Shown piece by piece: positions 44,711 to 57,274 of a stretch of 64,000 nucleotides of DNA. Every line of letters starts with the position of its first letter. Positions within the stretch are counted from its first letter, which is position 1. This DNA comes from Sarcomyxa edulis (Eukaryota; Basidiomycota; Agaricomycetes; Agaricales; Mycenaceae), in contig QUOL01000013.1 of NCBI GenBank assembly GCA_009761415.1, positions 300,501 to 364,500 on the forward strand. The letters are read 5' to 3'. Both the position numbers and the translations under genes were made by a program. The notes beneath the pieces are model-generated. The model did not search any database. It saw nothing but the letters and a program-made list of their open reading frames with translations, and was not told the origin of the DNA.

Positions 44711-45930
44711 TTACAACTTGGGCAGAATCAAATGCTTAACGCTTTCTGGATCCAGGACTGACTGAGGATATGGCAGCATACTTCCCCTGACACTCTCATG
44801 CGCTCCATCCACGACTAAAACTTGGCCCGTGATGAAGGACGCGGCTTCGCTGAAAAGGAACACTGCAGCATTTGCTATGTCCTTGACGGAGCCTTCGCGA
44901 CCGAGAGGAAGCCCTCCAAGTGGAACACGAGACCCCTTTTCCCGCATGGACAATCGTTCCATGCCTTCAGTTCCAGCAATTGGACCAGGAGCTATGACGT
45001 TTGAACGAACGCCGTGAGGGCCCTCTTCTATCGCTACTACTGCTGATAGAGCGTCTACCCCTGCTTTCGCGGCGGAAACGTGAGCCTGGTAGGGTGATGC
45101 TAACGGTACAAACAAGAATGTAAATCATTTGGCAACTTTGCTGGAAGACGAAAGAATCAACGTACCGTTGTGATGCAAGGTAGCACTGACTTGAATATAA
45201 GATCCTTTGGACGCGCGAACGTAAGGAAGGGTCGCCTTGATAGTGTTATAGGTTCCTAGCTAATCAGGAAGTATTGGGTGAGCATGCGTCGTGATATCAA
45301 CCGAGATGATTTTGCAACCTGAACACTCACGGTATCTATTTCGATCACGGTCCTGAACGCGTTTTCTGACAAGCCAGAAATGGGAGCCAAAAAGTTTCCA
45401 GCAGCACCTGTCAAGACACAAAGTCGTCGATGAGTTTGGCGGTCGTCGGGGCATTGCGCCGCAACGGGGTACACTCACCACAAATAACGAAATCAATCTT
45501 GCCAAACTTCTCGATTGTTTTGGCAACGGCGTTCTTCAGCGTTTGAGGGTCTCTCACGTCGACTTGAGCGGGAATACAAGTTCTACCCGTAGACTCAGAT
45601 AGCTCTTTGGAAGCTTGTGTGATACGGTCAAGCCTTCAACCCAGGGAGGATAACGTGGTGTTAGTATGAACGAAATTGAAACAAATCATACAACACTCAC
45701 TTCCGACCAAGAATGACTGCATCCGCGCCGTGACGCATCTTGATAGATATTATTTCAGGTCATGTTCAAAGATAATTCGAAGGAGAATCACGACGAACTA
45801 TTGCCTCCGTCATTGCACGACATATTCCTGATCCGCCGCCTGTACAGAAGAGAACTTTTCCTTGGAAGATATCTGGCTTGAAGACTGCTGTTGAATCAGC
45901 AATAGGAACGACGTGAGGGGAAGGTGCCAT
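44711..45930 (-). CDS. SDR, peroxisomal 2,4-dienoyl-CoA reductase-like
   Basis: The start is ATG 45930 ([20 protein letters not shown]) and about six exons encode some 300 aa. The Rossmann motif is [15 protein letters not shown]; later parts are [19 protein letters not shown] (NAG-like motif), [23 protein letters not shown] at the catalytic region, and [18 protein letters not shown]. The AHVSAAKAG form without the usual YxxxK tyrosine, and the APGPIxGTEG motif, are characteristic of the DECR2/Sps19 group, which reduces 2,4-dienoyl-CoA with NADPH so that unsaturated fatty acids can enter beta-oxidation. The C-terminus is PKL, an acceptable variant of the PTS1 peroxisomal signal. No partner genes adjoin. 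Confidence 0.85.
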
Positions 45931-47049
45931 GGTGCAAAAACTTGGTAAACTTTGGAATTCGTTCTGAGGCCAAGTCTGGGGTAGATCAAGGTTTTATTCA
46001 AGAAGTCCGGTCAATGTTTTGGCCGGACCCGGCGGCTTTCTTCGTCGTTCAATGTCAGAAAACACGTTCTTCACCTTTTCTTCGCAATATTTTCGTCGAC
46101 TGCCGGAAAACAACCGCAAAAATCACAATCCAAAGACATTCACGAATCAAGGCAGATATGGAGATCATGAAGCGGGGTGACTGACTGGCCAGGACACGAA
46201 ACGCCAAATTCCGAATACTCGACAGGTAGTGTCAGGTCAAGGACGTCGAGGATGCTATCATTTTAGTAATCGTCAGCCTGGACTGTTCGATGCACGTATG
46301 TCTATCACTCCTCAAAGATCGACGTATCTGCTGATAGCCTTCTTACACCCCCAAACTTTTAGTGTCATTCCCGTTCATTGGCATCCTGCGAAACTTCTCG
46401 TACCTAGGACTCGCTGCTCGGTACTGGAAGCTTATTTTCAGACCCCACGGTTGGAGCGAACATCTCTTTCTGGGACCGCAGAGGGTTTCCGGATATGATC
46501 GGTGAGGAGCACGTATGCCGTTAATGCGGTTAGCGAAGCCGCACCCCGTCGTGATCATCGAGCGCTCATGTTATGATGCATCTGATGGGAGACTTGGTCC
46601 ATAGGCCTCTGACAAAACGAACTATGGTTCAAGACAACTCGAGACATCATCTTCATGCCTGAGTTGCGTCGCTAATGTCTGGTTCTCCCCCTTTTTCCCT
46701 GTAGAGAGGACACCGCCGCCCGTCATCATCATCGTCGCTCCAACTTTAGGATTGAAACATCTGTCGGACAACACCACTCCCTTTCTGACATTCTCTCCGT
46801 TCAGGCCGCCTCTCCAATCATAGATTACGCTCCGATACCCTCGACGACTCGAATATCTTCGAACGGACCTCTTGCCTACCGATACCCTGAAAGCGCTACA
46901 GTCTCCTCGCCGCGAATTTCGGTGGTCTACGTAAAAACACATCCTGCGTCCTCGATGCTACTAGTAGTTGCCCGCAAACAAGCCGCTTGCTTTCCACGTC
47001 CTCATCTTTTACCGTTCGATTAACAACTCTATCGGATCAGTACACCGAG
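45931..47049. other. Intergenic region without a recognisable gene
   Basis: Short open frames on both strands only. The left end should be the promoter of the SDR gene. Nothing else is supported. Confidence 0.35.
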
Positions 47050-47717
47050 ATGGCCGATAGTCCCAAGAAGACACAAAATCCTCTACACGGTAGCATGTGG
47101 TTCGCATCTGCTGATGGCTTGTTTGTTCGTTTATGAGCGTAGCGCGCGCCGCATGCAAACAAGGCTCAAAACCTCTCCAATTATCTATTTACCGGCCGTC
47201 GTCTGCATGTAACTCTCCGTATCCAGCCTGACACCGTCTCTTGACATCTAGAAACTGTCCCCTTCTTTCCTCACTCTCAACCCCCCAAGTGCCTGAGCGG
47301 ATCAAGGTTCAGAAAGAGACAAGTCTGAAGTCTCGCTCACCTGATGCAAGTGTGCCACCAGGCTACGAACCTCAAGTCCCCAACTTTTTGACACGCCCAC
47401 GCTCTCAGGCTCCCTCCCCTCTTATTATTACCCTGAGACTTTACGAGCTTTCATTACGCGGGACCGACATGCTATCCAATTACCCCGCAGTTGATTGGTT
47501 GTCCGAACCTTGTTCATGGGAGAGTTTTCTGGCAAGGGAAGTGTGGCCAGGCAATGCTTCACCCAAATACGTCGATGCTCAATTTCTTGGGATAGATGGA
47601 ACACGCGGCAAGGCGGTAATCGAATTGGGGCTACTAAACCGCCGGCAACTCTCGATCATATGGGGCATGCATCTGTTATTTCACAACGACAAGATTTCCT
47701 CCTCGATTCCTTTGTAG
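47050..47717 (+). CDS. Possible two-exon gene of unknown function
   Basis: The frame 47252-47717 is open with protein-like composition (SPDASVPPGYEPQVPNFLTR, LIITLRLYELSLRG, AVDWLSEPCSWESFLA, YVDAQFLGIDGTRG) but has no good ATG at its beginning. A short exon 47050-47120 (MADSPKKTQNPLHG…) could be joined by a 131-nt intron with donor GTTTGT and acceptor CATCTAG, and the phases agree. The product would be about 178 aa. I recognise no domain. The donor is weak and the model may be wrong. Confidence 0.35.
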
Positions 47718-48216
47718 TCTGTACGACCCATAATGTATATATTGAATTAGTACTATAAAAATGTTAACGCTACATCCTTTTGGGAGATTTCGAAATACAC
47801 CAGTCATCGTCCCGAATCACGTTAGTAGGTACAAAATAAACATGGCATGAGGCAATTATGCGAAAACGAATGTATGAAGGTCATAAAATTCCAAGATATT
47901 TTTGACGGGGGAGGGGTTACAAAAAGCGTAGTGGTGGGTGATATGTGATACGTGTAGATGATACAGTAGTAAGTATAGGATGGGAAAATGAGCAATTTGG
48001 CAAAGCGTGAGTTTGAACGATGAAAACGACCTCGGAGGGGAATGAATAAATCTCCCTTGAACCCAAATATACAGCGGCTAGTATGATAAACGGAGAAACG
48101 CCCTGACTAGATAGGATATACGAGAAAAACCAGTCCGTGCGAGAGAGGATGGAAGGACGAAAACGTGGGTGTATGAAATTTAAATATTTTATGAGAGGCT
48201 ATGTGTAGCCATGGTG
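47718..48216. other. 3' region between two convergent genes
   Basis: No coding; 3' side of the HMG-box gene and of the possible gene at 47050. Confidence 0.4.
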
Positions 48217-49810
48217 TCACTGACCCTCCATTTTATCTCTCGGCCAATACCCGTGTTGAGAGGATGACGATGGTGGTAGCCCATTGTTCGGATAACCAGA
48301 TATAGGAGGGAGACCCCGAGAAATTGAGGGCTGACGGTGTGGCTGTTGGTGTTGGTGTTGTTGCTGCTGCTGATACAAATGGGAATCACGACCGGTAAGA
48401 GTCGTATATGGGCTAGCAGGGGCAATAGAAGGAGAAGAACTGAAGCCACGCTGGTCATAGCCACGTACGTGACCGGTAGTACTGTATTGAGGCGGGGGGT
48501 TGTGAGATTGTGGCGAAGGAGACGAAGACGAATTAGAATAACTGGCAGATATCTGTTGAGCCTGGTTCGGATAGAAAGGTGAATTAAGAGTTGGAAATGG
48601 ATAGTTTTGGGACGTAGAAGAGCCAGGTTGTGGTACCGGAGATGTTGATGTTGACCATGCGCCTTGAGGGACAGGTGGAGAATACGAATGAGGTCTTCCA
48701 CCCGACATTGAGCCGAGAGAACGATCATGGGTAGTGTTCCCGCCAAGCCAGCCTGACGAGGGTCCTCCCCGCCCAGAATCCCCCCTCGATTCCCAGCCAC
48801 CGCGGACTTCATCTTTCTCCAGAGAATACATAGGCGATGATTGTGAATGAGGTTGGGATTGGGGGAGAGAAGGATAATACATAGACTGGCCTTGTTGAGA
48901 AAGGCGAGGTGAAGCAAGGCCGGCTTCTTGTGATATACGTTCGTGTCCAGTTGAACTATAATGTTGCATACGAGTTTCGTGAGATCCTATCTGACGGTAC
49001 GACATGTCGGGGGGATAGTTTGGATAAGCTGCTTGTCGAGACTGCGAAGCCGCGAAGTGTCCGTGGTCACCGTAAGGGTCATGAACGGAACGAGAGTAGT
49101 GACCGTCGCTGTCGCTTTCGACTAGTAGATCGTCTCCCTCTAGGGGCAAAGGTTCAGCAAGGTCCCCAAGTACTGCTAAATCATCTCCTGGTTCCGACGG
49201 AGGTGGGTCACCTCTACCACCGGTTCCATCGGTCCTCCGTCGTTTGCGAGAGTTGTTCGGTCGCCGTCGATAGACATAGTCGGGATATTTTGAGTTGAAA
49301 GTCTCTTTCAACTGTTTCGCCTGGTCCAAATAGAACTGTTTATCTTGCTAGAGGGATGTCAGCCAAGAACGGTGGCGCACACTGAATATATATTGTTACC
49401 GGTTCCATTGCATTCCACTCCTTACTCAAAATCTTGCTAATTTCCCCTGTACGCATTGACTGGTTTTCCGCTGAAACCTGAGGACGCCGCCTTCGAGCGA
49501 ATATCATAAATGCATTCATTGGTCGCTTTGGGGTACCGTCTGCATTGAGCGTTTGAGAAGTCAATGAAGCGTTAGGGTCCTCTGGTGGAAAGCTTGTTAT
49601 TAGTCGACGGGTAGTAAATTGGCAAAACTCACCGTCTGGATCCGCCTCATTTTTGAGGAGGTCAGGGGAATGAATATAGTTTGAACCATCGTCCGAGCCC
49701 GACTGTGAGCCCCGTTCATCACCTCTGTTGTTCTTTGAACTTGGATGAAAAGAAGGGGCGGAATCGGCTTGGGGCGCGTGCTGTGAAGGATGCTGGATGT
49801 AACGGCTCAT
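48217..49810 (-). CDS. HMG-box transcription factor (MATA_HMG type)
   Basis: The start is ATG 49810 (MSRYIQHPSQHAPQADSAP); introns are 49632-49582 and 49399-49348, and the product is about 480 aa. The single HMG box begins at PKRPMNAFMIFARRRRP, continues VSAENQSMRTGEISKILSKE and, after intron 2, DKQFYLDQAKQLKETF, ending with a basic run (RRRPNNSRKRRR). This is the fungal sequence-specific HMG group that includes mating-type and sexual-development regulators and Ste11/Rox1-like proteins. The remainder is low complexity: Ser/Pro/Gly-rich, with poly-Gln/His near the C-terminus (LYQQQQQHQHQQPHRQPS). It should bind DNA in the nucleus. I see no homeodomain or pheromone genes nearby, so this is not evidence for a mating-type locus. 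Intron 1 is a stop-free multiple of three. Confidence 0.88.
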
Positions 49811-52800
49811 ACGAAGATATAAAGTAAGGAATAAACGAGTTTTAAATGAAAAAAGAGGGAACGTGAATGAGTAGAGGATTGAACGCAAGTTTAAGAGAAA
49901 AGACGGGGAGGACCAGTGGCTGGATGTGCGGAAGTTGCGGAATGATCGGGGAGTCTCAGATGGATCGCTGGGCGGATGCAAAGCAAGCAACAAAAGGCCA
50001 AAAGCTGCTAAAGGGGGTGTGCTGTGTGTGGAGGTCGTCTTTGCTGTTCGCTACCGTTTACAACCCAAGAACTGCAGACTAGTTGACGTATTATCCAAAG
50101 AAGAAACGAGACAGAACAGATGAGATTCAGCGATTCAGGTTCCAGTGAAACGAGCACCGAAACGAGCAGCAGACAACTCGAACTCGAAGTGACTCGCCCA
50201 AATTACCGCCAGTTACCGCCATTTGATCTACTATCTGGTTCGACCCTGTGCCCCACTCCGCCTTGCACTGCAGGGATCTCAGGCACGGGCGGATTCCCCG
50301 TTTTCCTCGAAAGAATCAGCAAGAAGAACCTTGGGACCGAAAATTCGATTTTTTCCATCTCCCCCAGGTCTAGTTGCTTGCCTTTTTTCGATTTCACCGG
50401 AACTCTGGCTTCCTGTTTCGGCTGCGACCGAGCGAAACCACTGTTACAGGCGCTCAATATCCCCAAAGAGACGGGGGAAGAATTCGAATCAGTCCAATCA
50501 GTCTCATGATCTATGATGATACTGGCACGACCAGGCTGTGTGCGACCTCTCCACGATCTCCGAGCAAGGACAAAAACAATTTCGGTCGCTATCTAGAGTA
50601 AGTATGTTATAACCCTCGTTAATCAGACTATTAACAAGAGATCCAGAACCGATACTGTGGTGAGCGGAGCTAGCTGAACAAGACGCGCGGAGGTGGGTCG
50701 GAGTTTGCCACACAGACGCTGAAAGTCACAAGTACGCGCCGTTCCCAACGCGAAACATACACAAGATCGTTTGACACGTCCTCGCCGACGAGGGAGGAAG
50801 TTCAAACATACGTGTGTGCCCAGAACCTGGGGTCCGGCTCATCATCCAAACGTCACACACACACCTATGACTCTGAGATGAACGGGCAAAAACACATCAA
50901 TGACACCTCTGACTCTGTTGCCAGTGGAGCGACTGGGACAATCAATGATGAGTTTCAAAACACTGCAAGACACAGCGGAAGACTTGCAAAACATCCGTCG
51001 AAAGTTAGATGGGATTTTGACGCGTGGCAACTACTGCGATCAGATTCCTTCTTGATGCACCTCCATGATAAAAACTTAACCTCGCCCTCAGCGCTTTCAA
51101 CTAAGAATGCGAGTCCGGGTGAATCGGTGGCGTGCTAGGATGGCGACAAGCATGCCAGCTGGAAAGCAAAGGATAACGGCAAGGAAGATTCGCCACCGAA
51201 GAAAAGCAGAGATCCGGGGTCCGGAAGCAAGTCAGAGTCCAAATCTCAGACAAAACACTCTCCGCGAAACTAGGTTGTTTTAGCCGGGCGCACCCACAAG
51301 GTCCTGTTCCTGCTGGCGCAAATCTTACGTAAGGCTGCTGAAATGAACACCGGAAATAAATAGAACATAACCTTCCCGAAACAGTACCGAGAACACATCG
51401 AGGAAATCCAGCGAGCCTCGAGGCAATGGACTAGCATGCGGGCAGAAAAAGGATACTCGCCGATGTCAAGAGTGCCATACGTGCTCCGAGGACAGACGAT
51501 CGTATATTTTAGGACGAGGAGAGGCCGTATCGCTTTTGGTGACACTGCGTAGTGAAGGAATACCAGCCTCTAGGCGCCTGGGGAAGGCTAAGCATCTGAC
51601 ATCGAGGTCATGCACAGTCGGTCCTAATGGAACAGAAGCTAACGGAAAGTGTCTTTCATCAGTTCGAGAAGCACTGATGTCGATACATGGTTCGTTGGCT
51701 AGTTATGACCGTACCTTGTGGTGATAAACGTAGAAGAGCCTCCGGAGGGCTGGATGTCGATTTGTTGACTATTCAGGCTGGAGACTGGGCGGAGGTTGAT
51801 CCATTTACCCCCAAAACATACGGAGAGCAGGGGAACAGAAATACGGATTGTTGTGTGGTTTTTACAAGGCTTGCCGGATACGAAATTCCTACGGATGCTT
51901 GTGGATGAGCGACCGTGTGGGGACCATCGAGTCAGGTGAGTTATTCGATGGAAATGTTACACCAAAATGCGGCATTCGATGATTCCCAAGGTGCCGACCG
52001 GCAGGTCACGAGTTAGCAGCCGAAATTTGACACGGTTCCGCAAGCAGAGACGAGCTAATGACCGTGAAAGAAAGGTGTGGGTTGGCCTGGTCGCAAGTTT
52101 ACAAGAAGGAGTTTCTTGAGGGACGAACCGAAAGACTGGAAAACGAGAGTGATTTCCATTGGTTCAAGCAGTATGAGAATGCTGTTCGTCGTGACGTACA
52201 CAGGACATAAGGGGTGGGTGAGACAATGAGACACGAGAAGATGTGCGAAAGACCAACGTGAGTGTAGCACGGCAGTACTGGCCAGAGAGCGAATATGTGT
52301 ACACCTCAAAGCTTCTGTCCAAGGGGGAGATCCGCCAGGACAGGATTTAGGATGCCACGTCTCGAGAGTGACACAAACAATGGAAACCTTTGCACACGCC
52401 ATCTGCGATATTCTATGAGCCTCGAGGCAGAGAAGAAGACGAATCCAGGGAGCTTTGTCTCCTCCCGCTGATGTGCATGTCCCGCTGCATTCGTGAGAGT
52501 AGATTACAAGGGTGGTCTTGAGAGAAAAGGATAAAGGGAATTCCAAGGTAGGATAGGGAAAATGGCAGCATGGATCGTTGTAGTCCTCGTGTGGATCTGA
52601 AGGGGCCGATAAGCGAGCACAGCGCCCATCTTATGGGGGCAGGTACGGGGATCATAATCGCAAGATTCAAGACAGATAGATATGCGAGTCCTGTAGGGAT
52701 CATTTTCGAGAAACAGACACGGGAATTCCAGCGGGAGTTACGTACAAGCGACTGTTTCATAGCTCAACTTTCTGATCTAGTATGGACGTTCGACCGCGTA

Positions 52801-53322
52801 CAGGTGTTGTCGTACTTGGAAATGGACCAGTCCAATCGCTCAACTTGTACAATGTGGAGACGTGGTGGGCGCACCTTGCTAGATATTGGTAAACTCGCAA
52901 GTAGAGAAGAATTCGATCGGTGTGCAGCATGAACATGGCCTCGTAGAGAAGCCTCAGGTGAGTGAGTCCGGGAGGTCATTACTGTGAGTACTTTCGATAT
53001 AGGAAAAACTCCAACAGTTGTCGATGAAGGTGAAAGCGATTGCAGAAACAAAGTTCTAGGGCTCTTACAGACCCTACAACTAGACAGCCAGGGATGCACG
53101 AATGTTGAACGAGAGGGTAGAGTTTCAGAGATAATTATCTGTCGAGATGTGGAGGATCCAGAGAAAATAATAATTAAATGGAGAAAATCATGTCGCACAA
53201 TTTGTCGGCCCAGAAATGCGGCCGGCACTTGGCCGGCACCGATCGGAGTCATCCTCCACAAAATTAATTATTTGCCAGTGGAACGATTGGCCAAGGTTGT
53301 ATCGTTTCTTCACGAAACAATC
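49811..53322. other. Gene-poor stretch of 3.5 kb
   Basis: No recognised gene. The left end is the promoter of the HMG-box gene. Several reverse-strand open frames of 90-165 codons (51270-51545, 52055-52546, 52413-52760, 52764-53261) contain hydrophobic parts (LAYLSVLNLAIMIPVPAPI) and two share a CLEA(H/R)xIS(Q/S)M phrase. They could be remnants of a membrane-protein gene, but I cannot join them into a coherent model. Plus-strand frames of similar size (52570-52932, 52984-53361) are equally unsupported. Confidence 0.35.
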
Positions 53323-54805
53323 ATGAAGGACACTCTAACCGATGCGAGCAAGTACCTTTGATGGAAATTCTAGTGTATCTGTCCATTGATCCTTGAGGTT
53401 TCCCAGATTTTCCTCGCACAGCAGATCAGCGCGTGTACCATCTTGGCCTGCGTCCTGGAGAAGTGGCCAATCGAATTGTAGGTCAAGTACGCGTTCGAGG
53501 TACATTTATTGACTGACCATCTCTAAAGATAATTGTCGGGACTCCGTCGCGAGCTGAGACTATCGCTGCGTGTTTTGATAAGAGCCCAAAAACATTTACA
53601 TTGTCGTCGGAGCGTGGTTTCTTGACCATGACAGGTCGTTATAAAGGAGCACCTATCTCGATCGTAAGCATCGGAATGGGATTTCCAAATACGGATTTCT
53701 TCGTTCGAGAATGTCGAGAGTGCCTGAGTGGCGACATGGTCATTGTGAGGTCCGCACCCACCTTTTTCTCCAAGCCCTTCCTCTAACATCTAGAAACAAC
53801 ATATACTATCAGGCTAGGATCCTGCGGAGCCCTCATCGACATACCTGTAGGTTCAGTTGTAATACCAAAAGCGAGTGTGGCAGTCACAAGAAATGTCGAC
53901 TTTGACTTTGTCAACCCTGAAGAGAACGATGAGCTCCCGTATCGAATCAGCAAACCTGTGAGGACTGCATAATTTCACTTACTATGCGATTGTCTGACTT
54001 TTTTTGCTTTGATGACCCAGACATTTGCCGACCCAGAATTGCACGCCAAGGTCGGTCGTTGTCTTTGCGGCCCGATCTGTGTCATTGAGCGTCATCTGTA
54101 TATTAGCTCCGCGAAGCGCTCGAGGCAGCTCGCCCATCACCCCGGTCCCAAATCTTGGCCGAGACAGTAAATGCTTCTGCAGACAGGTATTCTCTCAACC
54201 GACTTGTGCTGTGAAACAATCTCAATTATCTCGCGTCTGGTAGTTTCTATTCTTCCCAAGGGAGAAAGACATCCTTCCCGGATAGCAATGATGACTTGAT
54301 CGAGCGGCTTCAAACTTCCGTGAAGGATTTGGCTACATTCGAGGTACTTGTTTCACAGTTGTCGTCGACCAGTCCTCATCTTGCACCTCGTTAGATGGAG
54401 ACGTTCCACTTGTTCCACCTGGCAGCCTGTTGGCATAACCCAAAAGCCCCATCTAGCTCAATAGCTCCTCCACTCGCAACAGGCCCTGTCGTCCCGAACA
54501 TTTCTCGCGCCTCAAACCCCACTCAACAGCCGCTTGTTCTTGCTGCCCCAGATTCTGTCATCAGAGCAGCCGCGGCACAAATGGTATTCGCATCCCGTAC
54601 TTCGCAAGATTTCATTACCCCACAAGAGGTCACCGACTTGGAAGCTTGGACAGGTAGAGGAGTCCTTGACGCATTGAGCTCATTCGAAATTCCTTCCTCA
54701 GTGCGTTCCACATGGTCCTCACATTTTGTAACACGCCCTGAACCTTTGAGATATTTTTTCCAGCGGTTACATCCCGAGGCAGGAAGCGTCTGGGACCTTG
54801 ACTGA
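53323..54805 (+). CDS. Uridine phosphorylase-like nucleoside phosphorylase
   Basis: About eight exons. Exon 1 (53323-53347, MKDTLTDA) joins exon 2 at 53409 through a GC-AG intron with donor GCAAGT, giving LTDANFPRTADQRVYHLG as in the family. Then comes GEVANRIIIVGTPSRAETIA, LSSERGFLTMTGRYKGAPIS, IVSIGMGFPNTDFFVRE, VRLGSCGALIDIPVGSVVIP, VAVTRNVDFDF, LAETVNASADSFYSSQGR and FEMETFHLFHLA, the PNP/UDP phosphorylase pattern. A Pro/Ala-rich insertion follows (APPLATGPVVPNISRAS) before AAAAQMVFASRTSQDFITPQ. The enzyme should split uridine and phosphate into uracil and ribose-1-phosphate for pyrimidine salvage. About 400 aa. The start rests on the GC donor; the in-frame alternatives fit worse. Confidence 0.85.
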
Positions 54806-55144
54806 CACATTACGGTAGATCTAAATATCACTAAGTAGAGACTAGGTCATACTTATGAGTGTCATCTGTAACAATTATAAACCTGATATTATCCTGTACG
54901 CTTATATGTCGTGCACCTGTCGCTTCGATATCTGGGACAGAAAACAAAAGGTGGGAACAGGAGACAAATGACTCGCAGGTGGATATAGAAGTGTTAACAG
55001 TTTATGTAAATATCTAGTGCTTGTGAAAACAGACAAAACTTAAGTCTAAGGTCTACTCGTATAAGCTCTGAGGCAGGGTCCAAAGACGTGGAAAGAGGCA
55101 ACAAGGAGGAGATATGGGGATAAGAATATAACGGGAACGCACGC
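54806..55144. other. 3' region between the convergent phosphorylase and F-box-like genes
   Basis: AT-richer than the flanks; no coding or RNA gene seen. Confidence 0.4.
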
Positions 55145-57274
55145 TCATCCACTCCACCCAACATCTATGACACCCAGATCCTTCAAGGACAGTGCCTCCT
55201 CTTCCCTGATCTCAGGACACCCATCTATACGGATATAAAGTATTGGCGCCGGTCGACTAGCTTCCTCCTTGGCTATCATAGTGACCATGATGTTGTGCAA
55301 CGCAGGCTCCAAGGGAGTGGGCACAATGTCCATCTTTCCATCCCGTACATCTAGACCCTGACGCCGAACTTTCCTCAAAGGCCTGATCTTCCTTGTCATC
55401 ACGGGTTCCCCCCCAATGTCGTATGCGAGCCCGTTTTCGGTGGCTCCCGTGATTTCGTGACCATTATTGGGTCGAATTCCTTTTGCCACATCATCTGAAC
55501 GAAGATCCATATCTCCCTTGCCGTTCCTGGCTTTCACGACAGCGCGCAGTCTTTCGAAACGAATGTCTTCACATCCCCACAGAGTCAAAGCTTCCAGACG
55601 TGGGCAAACCTTGACTCCGCCTCGCTTTCTCGCCACACGGTCCGAGTTCGACTTGGTGAAAGCATCGACAGCTTTTTCCTCCAACCCCTCCAGCAATATT
55701 CCTACACAAGTGCACACATCCAAAGACAAGGAGACTAGCACTGGCATGTATCCCAACATCGTCTTTCCATGACCTTCGTCTATCGTGAAATGAGAGAGCG
55801 TAAGATGAGTCAAATACGAAAGGCGTGGGTCGCGAAATATGGATTCAAGACGCGGGAACGTAGGCCGAACATTCGATTCTCTGACGTTGGCTATCTCGAG
55901 CCTTTCCAAATTCGGGACAGTTATTCTTCGGAGTACAGAAGTAAGAGAGTCTTCACCGAGGCATTGCAGACTCAAGTCATCCACAGAGTCAAGATTCAGA
56001 ACAGAGTTGATCGGGGATGGCGGCCTGGCTTCGTACCCAATGAGTTGGTGGATTTCTGTGCGATTAGGGAGTTCTTCGAGCTGAAAGTCTAGTTTTTGGA
56101 GAGAAGGCGCGGCGAGAAAGGAGAGGAAACGACGAACGTCCCCAGCGTAAGGGAAACTCCAATCCAATCGTCTCAGAGCAGGAAGTTCGACTAGATGGAC
56201 CGAGTTCGGGTGTTCTATGCTGTCACCGTGATTGTGGGTTTCCGAACCATCTTCGGCCCGAAAGAATGGAACGGTATTCAACAGGACGAGGTCTTCGAGG
56301 TGAGGCGTAAGCTTGAGAAGCGTACAGAGATCATGCATGCTTAGTACATAGGAATGACGGAGCTCGGCTGGGGTTCTTTTTCTAGGGGGGAAACAAAGTT
56401 CCAAAGAGACGATGTTTGACAGTCGATACGCGGTCATATTGGAGATTGGAATTTGTTCCAAGCGAAGGAACTTCAACGAGGATGGTCCTGTAGGGCCCTC
56501 GGAATCCTCGTTCCTACTTTTCTTCATCGATGAAGGGTACGAAGGAGTAGGGTACAGGATAGATAGATCCAACGAGGCCAAACGTGGAAGGCTGCGGTTT
56601 TTCTTGAGGGTAGCCAGGAAGTTGGCCATAGTCTCCGCGGCCCAACATTCCAACACGACAGATGTCAAGCGATTGAACTCGGGCCCAATCTCACGAAACA
56701 AGCGAGAAACTCTCTGAGTTTCATCCGAATAGCCTGTATAAGTTACCATACGACGACGAGCCTGGTAGGCAAACTTTAATGGGGCGTTGCGCGAACGCTC
56801 TAAGAAGACGAGAAGGGGAGAGCCAACAAACCTCAGGCTCTTGTACACAAGATACGACCAGAGCTGTGAGGTTGTCAATGCAATTTCTCGCCATTTGCGA
56901 CATACGTGCGAGATGATGACTGGTGGGGGATGATAGAGTTCCTCGACGTCGAGGTCCTCGATTTTGTGGCTTTCGCAGAAGGATATGAAGATGTGGATGA
57001 GGAGTTCTCCGGGAAGCCAATTTATAGGATGCCTCTCAGCTTCAAGGGTTCTTCCCTACGATGGGTAGGTATGATCAGTGCGGGTTGAATCGAAAATCAT
57101 TTAAATTGTCACCTTGGCTTCCAAAGAAAGCCGCTCTGCACAGATGGATTCCTGCATCATCAACATGTCTTCGATGATCTTCCTGAATTCGTCCTCGCGT
57201 TTTCGAAGTACAGAAATCTGTGCATTTACGATGGCCACCTCTTGGTCGATAATTGCCTGACTACGATGAGACAT
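55145..57274 (-). CDS. F-box-like/LRR protein 4
   Basis: Exons are 57274-57113 and 57055-55145, with a 57-nt GT-AG intron. The N-terminal exon is a coiled coil (MSHRSQAIIDQEVAIVNAQI, then LRKREDEFRKIIEDML). The second exon opens with the F-box-like block (HPINWLPGELLIHIFISF, PPPVIISHVCRKWREIAL, TTSQLWSYL), with LRR-like repeats after it (LPRLASLDLSIL, TPHLEDLVLLNT, LPALRRLDWSF, VPNLERLEIANV, CPRLEALTLWGCEDI). The C-terminal end has a charged segment (ARNGKGDMDLRSDDV) and ILYIRIDGCPEI. About 690 aa, the largest of the four here. Probably a ubiquitin-ligase adaptor by family; the target is unknown. Confidence 0.85.

Noticed and set aside
48337..48582. Plus-strand ORF rich in Arg, Leu and Val
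   Set aside because: Antisense of the Gln/Ser/Pro-rich C-terminal part of the HMG-box protein.
48217..49810. Mating-type locus
   Set aside because: A MATA-type HMG box alone is not diagnostic in basidiomycetes; no homeodomain pair, pheromone or receptor gene is visible nearby.
55467..56092. Plus-strand ORFs of about 100 codons
   Set aside because: Antisense frames of the long second exon of F-box-like protein 4.
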